Part shown: positions 11,816-22,084 of the stretch, in pieces
How the letters are laid out: each line of letters opens with the position of its first letter
How positions within the stretch are numbered: the first letter of the stretch is position 1
Source of the DNA: Argyresthia goedartella
Taxonomy: Eukaryota; Arthropoda; Insecta; Lepidoptera; Argyresthiidae
Direction: 5' to 3'
DNA: 64,000 bases
Assembly: GCA_949825045.1 (NCBI GenBank)
Contig: OX463810.1
Location: 35,474,201-35,538,200 of the forward strand
Notes under the pieces: model-generated
The model's input: only the letters and a program-made list of their open reading frames with translations
What the model was told of the DNA's origin: nothing
Database searches by the model: none
Translations under genes and position numbers: made by a program

Positions 11816-12052
11816 ATTAATCGACTACGCGGTTGTTTGCTGGGTCAGAGCGAACGAAGAATAACTGAATAAAGTCAAACGACTGCTGAATCTTGGGAGT
11901 CTGTTTATTTTCGGGCTGCGCAAGTATGACCATATCTCCCAATATTACAAGGAGCTGGGGTGGCTTCCGATTCGTCTTCGCCGTGATATGCATATTCTCT
12001 CGTACCTTTTTAATATGTTGAGAAATCCATGCTACCTCACCTATCTTCGGGG
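11816..12052 (+). pseudogene. Remnant of the 18160-21170 non-LTR family
   Basis: About 78 codons match the IDYADVCWVSANEE, FIFGLRKYDH and ELxWLPIRLRRD blocks of the 897-residue ORF, with one stop (EE followed by TAA) and many substitutions. Both ends are truncated. This is the third copy of this family in the window and the most diverged. Confidence 0.75.
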
Positions 12053-12143
12053 GAGATAATTTAAGAAAAAAATCTCCCCCGATGCCGGGGAGATGATCTT
12101 GTATGTTTCCAAGACCAAAGGCAATATTCTATTTATTTTATAG

Positions 12144-12433
12144 CCAAGACCTCTGTCTCATGACAGCTAGTTGGTGATCTGCGACCGTAGAATTAGACAT
12201 TTTCAAAAATTCCAAACAACTTCCAACATATGCCCTGAAACAAAAAAAGCACTGTAAATTAACATCTAGACCTCCGCGCCTTACATGTGTATTGCCGGCT
12301 TACATTTCCTACTCACCAGGACGGTTCATGTGTAGATAATATTATCCTAAAGACAAAGTATCCAGCACTACCACTCGTTACCAATTCTACGATCATAGAT
12401 CACCGAGCAGCTGTCATTAGACAGAGGTCTTGG
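12144..12433. mobile_element. Short MITE with long inverted ends
   Basis: The ends are imperfect inverted repeats about 50 bp long: CCAAGACCTCTGTCTCATGA on the left, and its partner TTAGACAGAGGTCTTGG on the right. The match continues inward to GTAGAATT. Total length is about 290 bp with no ORF. I could not see an identical target-site duplication (left flank TTTTATAG, right flank GTGTAAAA), so the superfamily is open. Confidence 0.65.
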
Positions 12434-12547
12434 GTGTAAAATAAAGGCAACAAATATAATGATCACCAAAATATTTTTTTCCTACCCAAAATGAATAATT
12501 GAACACTAAAAGTTGCAAAAAATATCAGGGCAAAATACTGCGGTAGC

Positions 12548-13688
12548 CATAGACCAGATATCGAGATAGACGCAGCAAACACGGTCGAATGTATAAGAAC
12601 CAACCGTGTAACTTTTTCACTACCTACTGTGACGTCACGAGCGCCTTTTAGTGATGGGTTGACATGTTAATCGTGAAACAGAGTCAAAGGCGCGCCACCA
12701 AATCGATTCAAAATGAGCGCTGCTGCGGGAGTCCCCTACCTACCACGACCACGTACCTACCGCGTCGCCTTTTTGTCAGTAAGCCGGCAGTGTTTCGAGC
12801 GGGAGATCGTATCGTAGCATCGCACCCGGATAATTCTAACAAAATAGTTAATCTAATCTTATTTTCCCATACAAACTTCGGACACCCATTTCATTCAACC
12901 CCTTAGGGGATAAATTTTTAAAAATCTTGTCTCAGCGCACCCCCAGACCTCTTAAAGAACCTACTTGCGAAATTTGGAATCTCTTTACCCAGCGGGTTGG
13001 GCTGTGCTTTGATATGTCAGTCAGTCAGTCAGTCACTCAGTCTTCTTTTATATATTAACATAAAATGAATACATAACGATCTCACATATACGTTATTCTA
13101 CTACTAAAATATAGATTGCAATGAAAATGCAACTCAGAATTATCATTCTTCCGTCAACAAAATCGAATCGTCCAGCGATTTTGCAAGAATCGTCGCAGTG
13201 TACAACACTATCTGATTAAATCGACATAAAAATGAGCAAATCGACTGTACCATGCAACTGTAAGGTTAACGAAAGTATAGTTTGCTTCACTGTTCACTGA
13301 GGGCTACGAAAGAGATATCCATGAATTGTGTAAAGTGGAAGCAGCAGTGGATGAAGTCCATGGGAAATATACGCTATGGTTCAACCTATCTCAGTAAAAA
13401 CGGGAGACGCTACTCTAAATTAAAAATAATTGATTATTAAATAAATTAGGCGAATTTCAGAAATAAAATTACTGACGTATGAAAGGTAACGCCGTCGTTT
13501 TCTTTGGATACAACATTGCTTGAGTTTTTGCAGCTCACAAAGGCACAGTAAGGCATTTTTATGTTTATTAGTACACGGCTTACATTCGAACAGCCAGAGA
13601 GCGACTGAGCCGGGATGAGCGAAGTTCGCCTATTAAAAACACGCGAAGTAGGTAGACTTTCGCTGTCTATCTCGATATCTGGTCTGTG
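12548..13688 (-). mobile_element. Non-autonomous P-element-like DNA transposon
   Basis: A 1141 bp element with terminal inverted repeats starting CATAGACCAGATATCGAG on the left and CACAGACCAGATATCGAG (complement) on the right. They match over about 24 bp with one mismatch. It is flanked by a perfect 8 bp duplication GCGGTAGC (12540-12547 and 13689-13696). An 8 bp duplication and CA-starting ends fit P elements. Inside, 133 bp from the right end, is the start of a THAP finger, the DNA-binding domain of P transposase. The transposase body is absent. A short CAGT repeat lies near 13018-13040. Confidence 0.75.
13446..13556 (-). pseudogene. THAP zinc-finger N-terminus (P-transposase-like fragment)
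   Basis: From an ATG at 13556 the minus strand reads MPYCAFVSCKNSSNV, then a GVTFH motif, then leaves the domain. M-P-x-C-x4-C followed by GVTFH is the first half of the C2CH THAP finger. The finger's later Cys/His pair and AVPTIF-type end are missing. The frame could run into an intron at a GTCAGT just after FHT, or the rest could be deleted. It lies next to the element's right terminus, where P elements start their gene. Too short to function alone. Confidence 0.6.
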
Positions 13689-13696
13689 GCGGTAGC

Positions 13697-14935
13697 TTAG
13701 GTGAAGGGTAAAGGGGGTGAGCGAAACGAAGCCCCCTTTATCCTTCGTGTTAGGCTGAACATGTAAGAACAACAAAAAATACTTAATAATAACATCGAAT
13801 TTGAATGAATGAAGAACAAAGGAATTTGATTTGATCTCAATTCTGCCCCAAAGCCGGTCGCAACATGCGGTTCCTGAGCACATCACAGAGCGCTTATATA
13901 AAGCAGTGTCTGTAAATGTACATCATAAGATATTAAAACACTCTTGTAATGTTATTATAAAACTATTTTTTTATTATGTAACAGTCACTAAAACTTCTAT
14001 AATGACTTGGTAAGATCTGGTTCTGAAGAAAGCGAGAAAACAAATGGAATTTCCATCTGTTTTCTCTTATTGCGCTGAAAGACGTAATCCGTGAGCCAGC
14101 ATTCCTTCTATACACTTAAGTAAAACTCAGAGGCATGGTGCGTCATCGGTGAGATATTACCAGCCACTGCAGGTATTACCATTGTGTGGCGGGATACGTT
14201 TATTCATAGTTGAAAAGTACCAGGTGGTCAGAAATATAAAGGATGCGTAATGACCGGTTCTAGGTTGCGGGAGTTACCGGGGTGGAGTGGCTCCTGCAGG
14301 CGCAAGATGTCCTCGCTAAAGGGGCAGGTGCAGCTTTGTTCTTCGAGCAAGTGCTGAGCAGGGCGTCTTCGTGAGTGGAGGCGGGGTTGAGCCAGTGGTG
14401 GGATTGCTCTTTACTTTTTATCAGCTTCTAATATTTTGTTGATATTTAATTTTGCATTATTAATTATTAAAAAAATAGAAACCAAACAGACACTGAGAAA
14501 TACGTCTACTCGCCATCGAGGTCCGGGGGAGGGGAGGTTGATATAATACGGATAAAGAGGCGACCCGACCATGTCGTAAGTCCCTTAGGCGTGCAAATAT
14601 GAATATTTAATTTGCTTCATTGCCGAAGCAGAATAAACGAGTACTTAAATAATTTCATGAATGGTAAATATTTCTGTAAATTGTTGTACAGTAATGTAAA
14701 CTGCAGTGAACGAGGAATGATAGGATCTCACCCTGTCACTTAATGAAAGCAATAACTCTACAAGTCCTATATACTTATAATTCTTAAATTATGGCTTGGC
14801 CGTTGCACACATTCAATGCAGTTTTTTTAAACGGCCATGGCCCTTCGCCCATTACGATACGATTACAACTAAAGAGTCGCCTCGTGGTATCTCACATCAA
14901 TTTGATCGCAGGCTCGCTCTCTATGCTACCAGTAT
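13697..14935. other. No recognisable gene
   Basis: Mixed-composition sequence. Short ORFs exist but none resembles a known protein, and no repeat end was identified. A purine-rich GGGGGAGGGGAGG stretch lies near 14525. Confidence 0.45.
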
Positions 14936-14939
14936 CTAT

Positions 14940-15235
14940 GTAAGATAAGATGGTGGCTCTGCCTACCATGCGAGAGGTCCCAGTTTCGATCCCCGGCTGT
15001 GGATATAAAAAAACCCAGATTGGATGTTTATATGGGTGTGACGTAGATGTTTCTGGTTCCCAAGACACAGGGTATACAGGCACATACATTGCTTCTGCAC
15101 ATACATTGCACACACAATGTATGTGCCTGTATGTAAATTTTATGTTTATATTTCGGGGCAAATATTCTTCGAGACTTACGTTGCCTATGCGTATCGTAAT
15201 ACGAGAAGGGCCCAAGCCATAGCAAAACGATAAGA
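14940..15235 (+). repeat. SINE-like block with a tRNA-type B box
   Basis: Near 14985 the sequence CAGTTTCGATCCCCGGCTG resembles a pol III B box and T-arm (GGTTCGANTCC). It is preceded by GTGGCTCTGCCTACC, a weak A-box candidate, and followed by an A-run. The 3' part contains a strong hairpin (15076-15131) with arms ACAGGCACATACATTG and CAATGTATGTGCCTGT. A tRNA-derived SINE is the best reading, but no target duplication was found. Confidence 0.4.
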
Positions 15236-15709
15236 ACTCGACATTACGTTTTGGTCGGCGGCAGCTGGCATGTAGCCACGATGTTTTATACCGAACACAT
15301 GTATTATTTAACGAATTCGAAGAAATTATGTTTCTGTGTAAGGAGTCGGCAGTATGCCGTCAGATTTCCTTGGGGACTGCGCGTGGCCTGAGTTAAGCCT
15401 GCCGCAGAAGCCGCATATCTAAAGTGGAAATCTGACAGGTAATTTTCACTTTAAGGAATTTACAACATGTGTGAGGTTGTTTTTCAGAAAACACAAGCTT
15501 TGTTTTTATTTAAAACATCATTTGACGACAATCTCCGACATCAATCCTGACAGCAAAGTCGGAGGTTTGGAGGATGTACCACATACAATCCACCAACCTG
15601 ACGATTATCTGAGAGTTAATGTGCGATGTAGTTTTAGTTACTGATAATCTGTTTCGATACTAAAACTGTAACTGTTTAACGGTTGCCATAATAGACCCAT
15701 GGGGAAATT
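15236..15709. other. No recognisable gene
   Basis: Unremarkable mixed sequence; no ORF, repeat end or motif could be supported. Confidence 0.4.
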
Positions 15710-16135
15710 ATGGAAAAAACCGGTTAAGTGCGAGTCTAAATCGCGCACGAAGGGTTCCGTACCACCGTTCAATGGAAGCGATGGTGTGGAGTGAATAGTT
15801 TGGATTTTACAAAGCAAAATATTGTTTACAAAGTTATTGGTGCGGTTACTTTAACACTCCATGTACGTAACCAGGTGCATCCATAAGTTTGTATGTGGTA
15901 TTGAAAGAATTGTTGTATGGGAGCCCCCTTAAATATTTATTTTATCCTGTTTTTTAGTATTTTTTGTTATAGCGGCAACATAAATACATAATCTGTGAAA
16001 ATTTCAACTCTCTAGCTAGCTAGGTTCTTGAGATACAGCCTGGTGACAGACGGACGGACGGACGGACGGACGGACAGAGGAGTCTTATTAATAGGGTCCC
16101 GTTTGGAACCCTTCGGGTACGGAACCCTAAAAATT
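15710..16135 (+). repeat. Lepidopteran-type interspersed repeat with GGAC microsatellite
   Basis: The block begins AAAAACCGGTTAAGTGCGAG, carries GGGTTCCGTACC near its start and the inverted GGTACGGAACCCTAAAAA at its end. Inside are GTATGGGAGCCCCCTTAAAT, TAGCGGCAACA and a GGAC tandem run (about 16050-16075). Copies lie at 27080-27500 and 29672-30284, with partial copies at 18113-18160 and 48840-49090. I recognise this as a very common moth and butterfly repeat type. No coding capacity. Confidence 0.75.
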
Positions 16136-16890
16136 AGTCCCAGACGAGAGGTTAATTGATACAGCATAATAAATATTTGAAAAAGATATGAAATCAAATT
16201 AAAATAATAAGAGTTACTCGACAAAAATTGCTCTTTGTCAGTTACAACACCTTCGCCCCCATCCGCTATTCAACCAAGAAATAAATTTTCCGTAGTGACC
16301 TTCTTTAAGATGAAACGAAATAATATGAGAAAGGTAATTAGCGTGCTATACAATGAAATGTTGTTGTATCCCATAAAATTTAAATAAAAATTATGACTGT
16401 TTTCAATTATTAAAATTGTGATTCTGAAAAAAAAAATCATTTATTTCTTAATTAATTAATAAACCCTTACACAAACGCGAGCCATTTCGAGTAGTAGATG
16501 AAAATCGATCACTTTTCCGGGGTAATTCGGGGTCAGAAAATTCAGTTATTTGTTAAGTTATTTTTAGAAAAGGACTCCCCCTTTTATTTAAAAGGGGGAA
16601 CATAGTGAGTTTTTTAAGGTAGTATTGAATATACCATTGTTCAAAGTTCAAATTTAAAATGTCTTCATTACTGTAGATATACTTCGTTACATATACTTAG
16701 CAAACGTCATTTTGCCTCTTCTTCAATATGTACTTCCTTCTGTTAACTAAAACGCGACGTTACCATTTCAGAAATATTGGAACGAGTTCATTCAGAGATG
16801 CGTTCTGAAACATTTGTCACTGAAACAATTTGACAAATAAAAAAAAGTTTTTCTGAGGTCCATGCTATAAAATCAATTGAAACATAATGT
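16136..16890. other. No gene; partial Jockey 3'-end copy near 16660-16740
   Basis: The piece CATATACTTAGCAAACGTCA near 16700 repeats the 3' UTR sequence of the element at 16891-17280. The rest is AT-rich with no supportable feature. Confidence 0.45.
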
Positions 16891-17280
16891 CAAAGTCAAA
16901 GTCAAAGTACTTTATTACTGTAGATATTTACATATACTTAGCAAACGTCATTTTTTGCCTCTTCTCTACATTGGACCACTGTGGGAGAGAAGGGCGTAGA
17001 AACTCCCACAGATTGAATTTTAGATCTCTTTTTTAAAAATAGGTTGTGCTTAACTAATACATTTGTGAAACATATGAAAAATTTAATTGTTATGATTAAT
17101 AAGCAGGAATAAATAATTACAAAATTATTACCAGCAAGGTCTGTGTTGAGCCAGATTAACCCCATACAGTCACTTAAGTAATCTTGAACATTGTAATATC
17201 CCTTTCTCGACAAAGTCGCTTTAACATGCTTTTTAAATTGGTCAAATGGCAATTTCAAATGTTGTCTGTAAACTCATTAT
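16891..17280 (-). pseudogene. 3' end of a Jockey-like element, minus strand
   Basis: The minus-strand frame begins FDQFKKHVKATLSRKGYYNV and continues QDYLSDCMG, the typical C-terminal tail of lepidopteran Jockey-group RT proteins (compare CYYDVQDFINDK in the insert at 37648-38466). The 3' UTR holds the TTGGACCACTGTGGGAG box in complement. It ends in AATAAAG followed by a TTTGAC repeat (complement of 16890-16912), a microsatellite tail. Only the last 30-40 codons and the 3' UTR remain. Confidence 0.75.
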
Positions 17281-17885
17281 TCTAAATTATTTGTGTGCAA
17301 TATCATAGTCTAAAACAGTGGTTGAATGAGGTTGCCGGTAGACACGGAACGTCTCTCTGAAGCGGACGTGCAGAAGCGACAATTCTTGATTTGCAGTACC
17401 TCGATCATGTTGTGAGTTTGTCACACAAATAATTTATCAAGCAAGGCAACTGTCCACTTTTAGACCCAGGAGTCGAGCCACGCTGCCATCGTTACGCAGA
17501 CATTAAACTGTGTGTAACTGTGACATTTTTTCTGCTTATGAAGTCATCAATATTTGTAGGGGAAGGTGCCCACCTTTATTATTAGTGCACAAGCATAGCC
17601 ACTGTGATGTAATGTAATTAATTTAACTGTGTTTGCCTTGAGTATGTGACTTACATTGCATTATATAGTGTACGTTAACAATATCCGTGACATGACTGTT
17701 TCTTTCTACCCCAGACAATCTATATTGTAACGGATGTTGAAGAAGCTTTGTTGAAATACAAATTTTGTATCATCTCTAATAGAGGGATACTGGCGATCAC
17801 TATATGACAGCTTTCTTCGACATCCTGCCAAACCAATTTACCCACTCCCTACCACTGAGCTAGGCAAACTAAAACATTTGTTAAA
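17281..17885. other. No recognisable gene
   Basis: Short low-confidence ORFs only; no repeat end or motif seen. Confidence 0.4.
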
Positions 17886-18010
17886 TTATTAACATTGGAC
17901 CACTGTGGGAGAAGAAGGGCGAAGTAACTCCCACAAATTGATTACAGTTCTGTTTTAAAAATTGGTTGTAAACTAATACAAATATTAAATATTACATTTT
18001 GTAACAGCAA
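17886..18010 (-). repeat. Second 3'-end copy of the 16891-17280 family
   Basis: It shares ACATTGGACCACTGTGGGAG followed by AACTCCCACA and TTTTAAAAATTGGTTGT with 16955-17050. No protein tail is kept. The same box recurs at about 2260, 4965 and 49215. Confidence 0.65.
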
Positions 18011-18056
18011 GTTCTGTGTTGATTTAGATTAACCCCAAATAGTTCCGTCATTGAAG

Positions 18057-18124
18057 ATATCGACAAATGCTAAAAAACATAGTAAAATAAATATTTTACT
18101 ATGTTTTTTAGTATTTGTCGATAT
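18057..18124. repeat. Near-perfect 68 bp palindrome
   Basis: Arms ATATCGACAAATGCTAAAAA and onward pair with TTTTTAGTATTTGTCGATAT across a short AAAT centre, about 32 bp each with one mismatch. The right arm continues into TAGCGGCAACAGAAATACAT, a piece of the common repeat seen at 15970. The palindrome therefore appears to be an inverted duplication of that repeat's edge. Confidence 0.9.
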
Positions 18125-18159
18125 AGCGGCAACAGAAATACATCAACTGTGAACATTCG

Positions 18160-21100
18160 TAATTTCGTAATTTCTTTATTGTACTAAACAAAACAGACAT
18201 ACAGATAACTTATGATAGAAAAAACATGTACAAAGGCGAGCTTATCTCTAAAAAGAGATTTCTTCCAGCAAACCATGTTGGATAGGAGACGGAGATGATA
18301 GGTAAGGGAAAGAATTGCGCGTACAATTAAGACTATATTCTTATATAATACATATTACACATACATAAAATCCTATTGATAAGAAATATAGACTACATAC
18401 ACAGTTACATAAATACAGCATATCAATAAATATCTTACAAATATACTAATACTAATACATTATATAGCTAAATAGAAAGTGAAAGATAGTGCTTCTTTAG
18501 TCGGTTCTTAAAGATATTCAGTGATGGACTGTCCCTGATGGTGCAGGGAAGTTCATTCCACAGCCGTATAGCGCGGATTCTAAACCCGTGCTCGAAGGTT
18601 GCAGTGGAGCGTTGTGGGGCTTTAAGCATAGTAGCCATGTGAGTGTGAGTTCTCCGAGGCCTGCATGAAGAAAGAAATTCGAAGCGATCACGCAGGAAGT
18701 TAGGGTACCGAGGGTTCCACAAAATATTGTAGAGCAGGCATAGGATATGAGAGTCCCGTCGAAGACGAATCGGAAGCCAATTCAACTCCCTGCGATGTTG
18801 AGAAACGTGATCATATTTTCGCAGTCCGAAGATGAACCGAATCCCGAGGTTTTGAAGTCGTTCGAGTTTGTTCAGTTGCTCTTCATTTGCGCTTACCCAG
18901 CAAACATCAGCATAGTCAATGAGGGGAAGTAAAAGAGACTGGGCGAGAATAATTTTGGTCTGACGAGGAAGAAAGTTCTGAAGTCTCCTGAGAGAGTGAA
19001 AGGTAGCGTAAACTCGCCTGCTGACCTCGCTGATATGCGTTGACCAGGTTAACTGGTTATCGAAAACAACACCCAGGTTTTTCGCTGTGTCGCTATACAT
19101 GATTACGGTACCGTTATAAGATACAGGAGCGACAGACTGTTGCTTCAACAAACATAGTGAGTGTCTGGTACCTATAATCATGGCCTGGGACTTGTTTGGG
19201 TTAACCAGTAGCCCAAATGACGAGGCCCATCCTCTAATACCCTCTAAGTCAGCGTTTAACGCCTCCACAGCGGAGTTTACATCATCGGGAGAGAAGTGGC
19301 GATAGATTTGTAAGTCATCCGCGTAAAGATGATAAGAAGATGAGAGGGCATCGGAGATGGAGTTAATAAATATAGAAAATAGAAGAGGAGAGAGAATGCC
19401 ACCTTGGGGGACACCGGAGGTGAGGTCACACCAATCCGTGCAAGTGGTCTCCGATTTGATACGCTGTTTACGGTCACGAAGGTATGAGTCGAACCAGCTG
19501 ATAGAATGGGAAGAGAGATTAAGAGATTTGAGAAGTTCAACGAGAATGTCAAAGTCAACACAGTTAAAGGCACTGCTGAAGTCGAGCAGGGTAAGCAACG
19601 AAAGCTGCTTCTGATCCATGGCAACCTGAATATCATCCGTCACTTTAAGTAGAGCCGTAACTGTGCTGTGACCCGGTCTGAAGCCTGATTGAAAAGGATT
19701 TAATAGGTTGTTAGAGGATAGATATTGGGAGAGCTGGGTATGGACAATGGATTCGAGGACTTTTGATAGGATCGGCAAGATGGAAATCGGGCGATATTCT
19801 TTGAAGCAGGTGGGATTGGATGATTTAGGGAGAGGGATAACTAGTGCATGTTTCCAAGCAGTAGGGAAGGAGCAGTTTGAAAGGGAAAAATTTAAAATGT
19901 GCGTTATGGGCGGAAGCAGGTCATCTAGGATAGTGAAGATCATTTTTAAGCAGATGTTGTCATGTCCGACTGCTTTGGAGCTAATCGCCAACAATGCCCT
20001 TTTAACTGTGTCAACTCCAACATATCTCATGTTGAAGGGAGTGGTGTTGGGAAGTGACCTAGAACGCAGGCTCCGAAGAGTGGCTTGCTTGACGGTAGAG
20101 TCCATCACAACGGGCGGTGCGGAGAGAAATTGATTAAGAGCGTTGAGATCGACATTACCTGAATGCGTGTCCTGGGCCTGGGACTTGCCAATACCAAGTG
20201 TCCTGAGAAATTTCCACACCTGAGCAGGAGTGTACCTTTCGATACACTCAAAGATGTGGCGGCGTTTGGCGTCGCGACAGAGACGATTGCAACGATTTCG
20301 AAGCGATTTGTAGGTGAGAAAATTGTCATCTGTCGGATCCTTTTTGTACCTGCACTTAGCCCGATCTCTCATGGTCATAAGTCGCTTGATATCATCGTTT
20401 AGCCAGGGAGCAGGCAGGTGCTTCACTCTAACTTTTTTAATGGGAGCATGTTTGTCATAAAGTCCCAGGACAATTGTATTGAAGCTGTGAATTTTGTCAT
20501 CAACGCTCTCGCTCAAGATGACAGGGGACCAATCGACCAGTGAAACATCAGACTTGAGGGAATCCAGGTTGATGGCTTTGAAGCTGCGAGTTTCAATAAA
20601 TTTGGTTCTGCACTTAGGGGACCTAATTTTATATGAGACGTAAATGAGGTCGTGAAAAGAAAAAGGTGGGTTAAGTTGACCATGAGTGGCCACCTTATCC
20701 AGGTTGGAAATGATTATGATGTCAAGAAGAGAGGGCGAGCAATGTGGCTGGGAATGGGTGGCCGCAAGCGGCAAAATGTGCAGATTGTATGAATCTACTA
20801 TTGACCTAAGCTTGGCTGAACGAGAATCATTTTTGAGGAGACAAGTGTTGAAATCCCCAAGAATGAGAGTGTCATCGTAAAGTGGGGTCAAATCATTAAG
20901 AATAGATTCAAAGGTGTCGAAATAATCAACACGGAGAGAGGGGCTATAAACAACACCAAGAAGCACCTTATTGTGATATAGAAGAATTTCGAGGAAGAGA
21001 TATTCGGCAGACTCGGAGTACTGGCTAGGGGATGCGCTGATCACCTTGCACGGAATATCCGCACGCAGGTAAACAGCAACACCTCCATCCGCTTTCCCGA

Positions 21101-21170
21101 CTCTGTCATTCCTGTAGATCCTGAAGCCTGGAAGAGAGTACATAGATGAGGAGAGTGACATTCCATCAGT
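18160..21170 (-). mobile_element. Jockey/CR1-group non-LTR retrotransposon, long ORF2, 5'-truncated
   Basis: The minus strand carries a long uninterrupted endonuclease-RT ORF (18468-21161). The 3' UTR has a hairpin (18243-18258), TAAGCTCGCCTTTGTACA, then AATAAAG and two copies of AATTACGA as tail at about 18160. ORF1 and the first part of the endonuclease are missing. The left end abuts the 18057-18124 palindrome region. This is the best-preserved non-LTR element here and founder-like for the copies at 8176 and 11816. Confidence 0.85.
18468..21161 (-). CDS. Endonuclease-reverse transcriptase (ORF2) of a non-LTR element, N-terminally truncated
   Basis: An 897-residue frame without internal stops. 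Residues 1-200 are an APE-type endonuclease lacking its first 50-60 residues: it opens just before GFRIYRNDRVGKADGGVAVY and contains LILGDFNTCLL near residue 100. The RT domain spans about 370-640: GVPQGGILSPLLFSIFIN (motif B) and HLYADDLQIY (motif C), with motif A in LLDFSSAFNCVDF. The C-terminal region holds YADVCWVSANEEQL and ends LKKHYLSLSI. ATG 21161 is simply the first Met after an upstream in-frame stop; the true start lay further 5' and is lost. It may be transcribed but cannot be a complete element. Confidence 0.85.
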   Translation of the reverse strand: MSLSSSMYSLPGFRIYRNDRVGKADGGVAVYLRADIPCKVISASPSQYSESAEYLFLEILLYHNKVLLGVVYSPSLRVDYFDTFESILNDLTPLYDDTLILGDFNTCLLKNDSRSAKLRSIVDSYNLHILPLAATHSQPHCSPSLLDIIIISNLDKVATHGQLNPPFSFHDLIYVSYKIRSPKCRTKFIETRSFKAINLDSLKSDVSLVDWSPVILSESVDDKIHSFNTIVLGLYDKHAPIKKVRVKHLPAPWLNDDIKRLMTMRDRAKCRYKKDPTDDNFLTYKSLRNRCNRLCRDAKRRHIFECIERYTPAQVWKFLRTLGIGKSQAQDTHSGNVDLNALNQFLSAPPVVMDSTVKQATLRSLRSRSLPNTTPFNMRYVGVDTVKRALLAISSKAVGHDNICLKMIFTILDDLLPPITHILNFSLSNCSFPTAWKHALVIPLPKSSNPTCFKEYRPISILPILSKVLESIVHTQLSQYLSSNNLLNPFQSGFRPGHSTVTALLKVTDDIQVAMDQKQLSLLTLLDFSSAFNCVDFDILVELLKSLNLSSHSISWFDSYLRDRKQRIKSETTCTDWCDLTSGVPQGGILSPLLFSIFINSISDALSSSYHLYADDLQIYRHFSPDDVNSAVEALNADLEGIRGWASSFGLLVNPNKSQAMIIGTRHSLCLLKQQSVAPVSYNGTVIMYSDTAKNLGVVFDNQLTWSTHISEVSRRVYATFHSLRRLQNFLPRQTKIILAQSLLLPLIDYADVCWVSANEEQLNKLERLQNLGIRFIFGLRKYDHVSQHRRELNWLPIRLRRDSHILCLLYNILWNPRYPNFLRDRFEFLSSCRPRRTHTHMATMLKAPQRSTATFEHGFRIRAIRLWNELPCTIRDSPSLNIFKNRLKKHYLSLSI

Positions 21171-21219
21171 CTAACTATCACTGTACATACTACGTAAGTT
21201 ATATACCGATACATACACT

Positions 21220-21535
21220 TTACATATAAATACATACAATAAATTTACGAAAGAGAGAGGTAGTGCTCTTTAAAAAGTTTCTTAAAAGAAAAAAGAGTGG
21301 GACTGTCTCATATAGTGCAGGAAGTTCGTTCCAAAGTCGGACCGACCGAAAGTTGAAAGAGTATTTATACGCAGCGTTGTTAAGCCGCGGAGTGTCTAAA
21401 AGTGAGACAGTGTGAGATCTCCGGTGCCGATTTCCTGAAAAGAGATTCTCAAAACGTTCTCGAAGGTAGTTGAACAGATATTGAACAGATAATAAAGAAT
21501 GTGAGAGTCTCGGCAACGACAAATCGGAATTATTC
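21220..21535 (-). pseudogene. C-terminal fragment of a relative of the 18160-21170 family
   Basis: The minus strand reads a degraded RRDSHILYYLFN block (CRCRDSHILYYL), then RERFENLFSGNRHRRSHTVS and FRSVRLWNELPALYETVP, matching the last 100 residues of the long ORF at lower identity. It is therefore a different subfamily. It ends near 21220, close to the 5' end of the long element. Upstream it is joined without gap to unrelated RT sequence (21537-21815). Confidence 0.7.
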
Positions 21536-21536
21536 C

Positions 21537-21815
21537 TTTCATTAGTAGTATATTATGATCATCACAATCAAATGGAGACAGATCGCAAAAAACTCCGATA
21601 GAGATGTGCGGCCTCCCACGCAGAATAAATATGAGATATAAGGGTAATACCTACTTCCTTACTCGATTTACCCCTAGTGAAACCGTATTTTTTGGCGTGG
21701 AGTAGTTTTGTACGGTTGAAGTGTGAGAGCATTTGATTGAGTATAATCTTTTCAAATATTTAGTGCTGGAAGAACAGATATAGGTCTGAAATTTTAAGGG
21801 TCGCCCTTTTCTCTT
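21537..21815 (-). pseudogene. RT motif 1-2 fragment, minus strand
   Basis: The minus strand reads KKYGFTRGKSSKEVGITLIS and then SHIYSAWE, preceded by an FRPISVLPAL-like block (with a stop). A frame change leads to FCDLSPFDCDDHNILL, a motif A relative. This order is normal RT, but the sequence then jumps directly to the C-terminus of another family at 21535, skipping motifs B and C. Confidence 0.65.
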
Positions 21816-22084
21816 AACTTACTGTTTTTCATGAGTTTCATTGAATATAAAAGCTCAGTGTAGGGCTATAACTAAAATTACCTAACCAATTTCTTTGACT
21901 AATATACCTATACCCCACAGGTCTTCAGTATTTTTTTAAATTTTAGTTATCTAAACGTTTTGTCAATTTACTGGGGATATAAATGATGAAATTTAAAATC
22001 CACATAACTGACGCTAGTGCTGTGTTTTAACAAAGTCTGGTACTTCATATGGAGATGATTTTAGTTATAATTTTTAGTAAGATG

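Noticed and set aside
13018..13040. CAGT repeats considered as a CRISPR-like or regulatory array
   Set aside because: A simple microsatellite of 4 bp units without spacers.
14892..15225. Overlapping ORFs of 65-107 codons on both strands
   Set aside because: They arise from the hairpin and SINE-like sequence; both strands are open, which is typical of inverted repeats and not of a gene.
16050..16075. GGAC tandem run as an independent satellite
   Set aside because: It is a fixed internal part of the GGGTTCCGTACC interspersed repeat, found at the same place in other copies.
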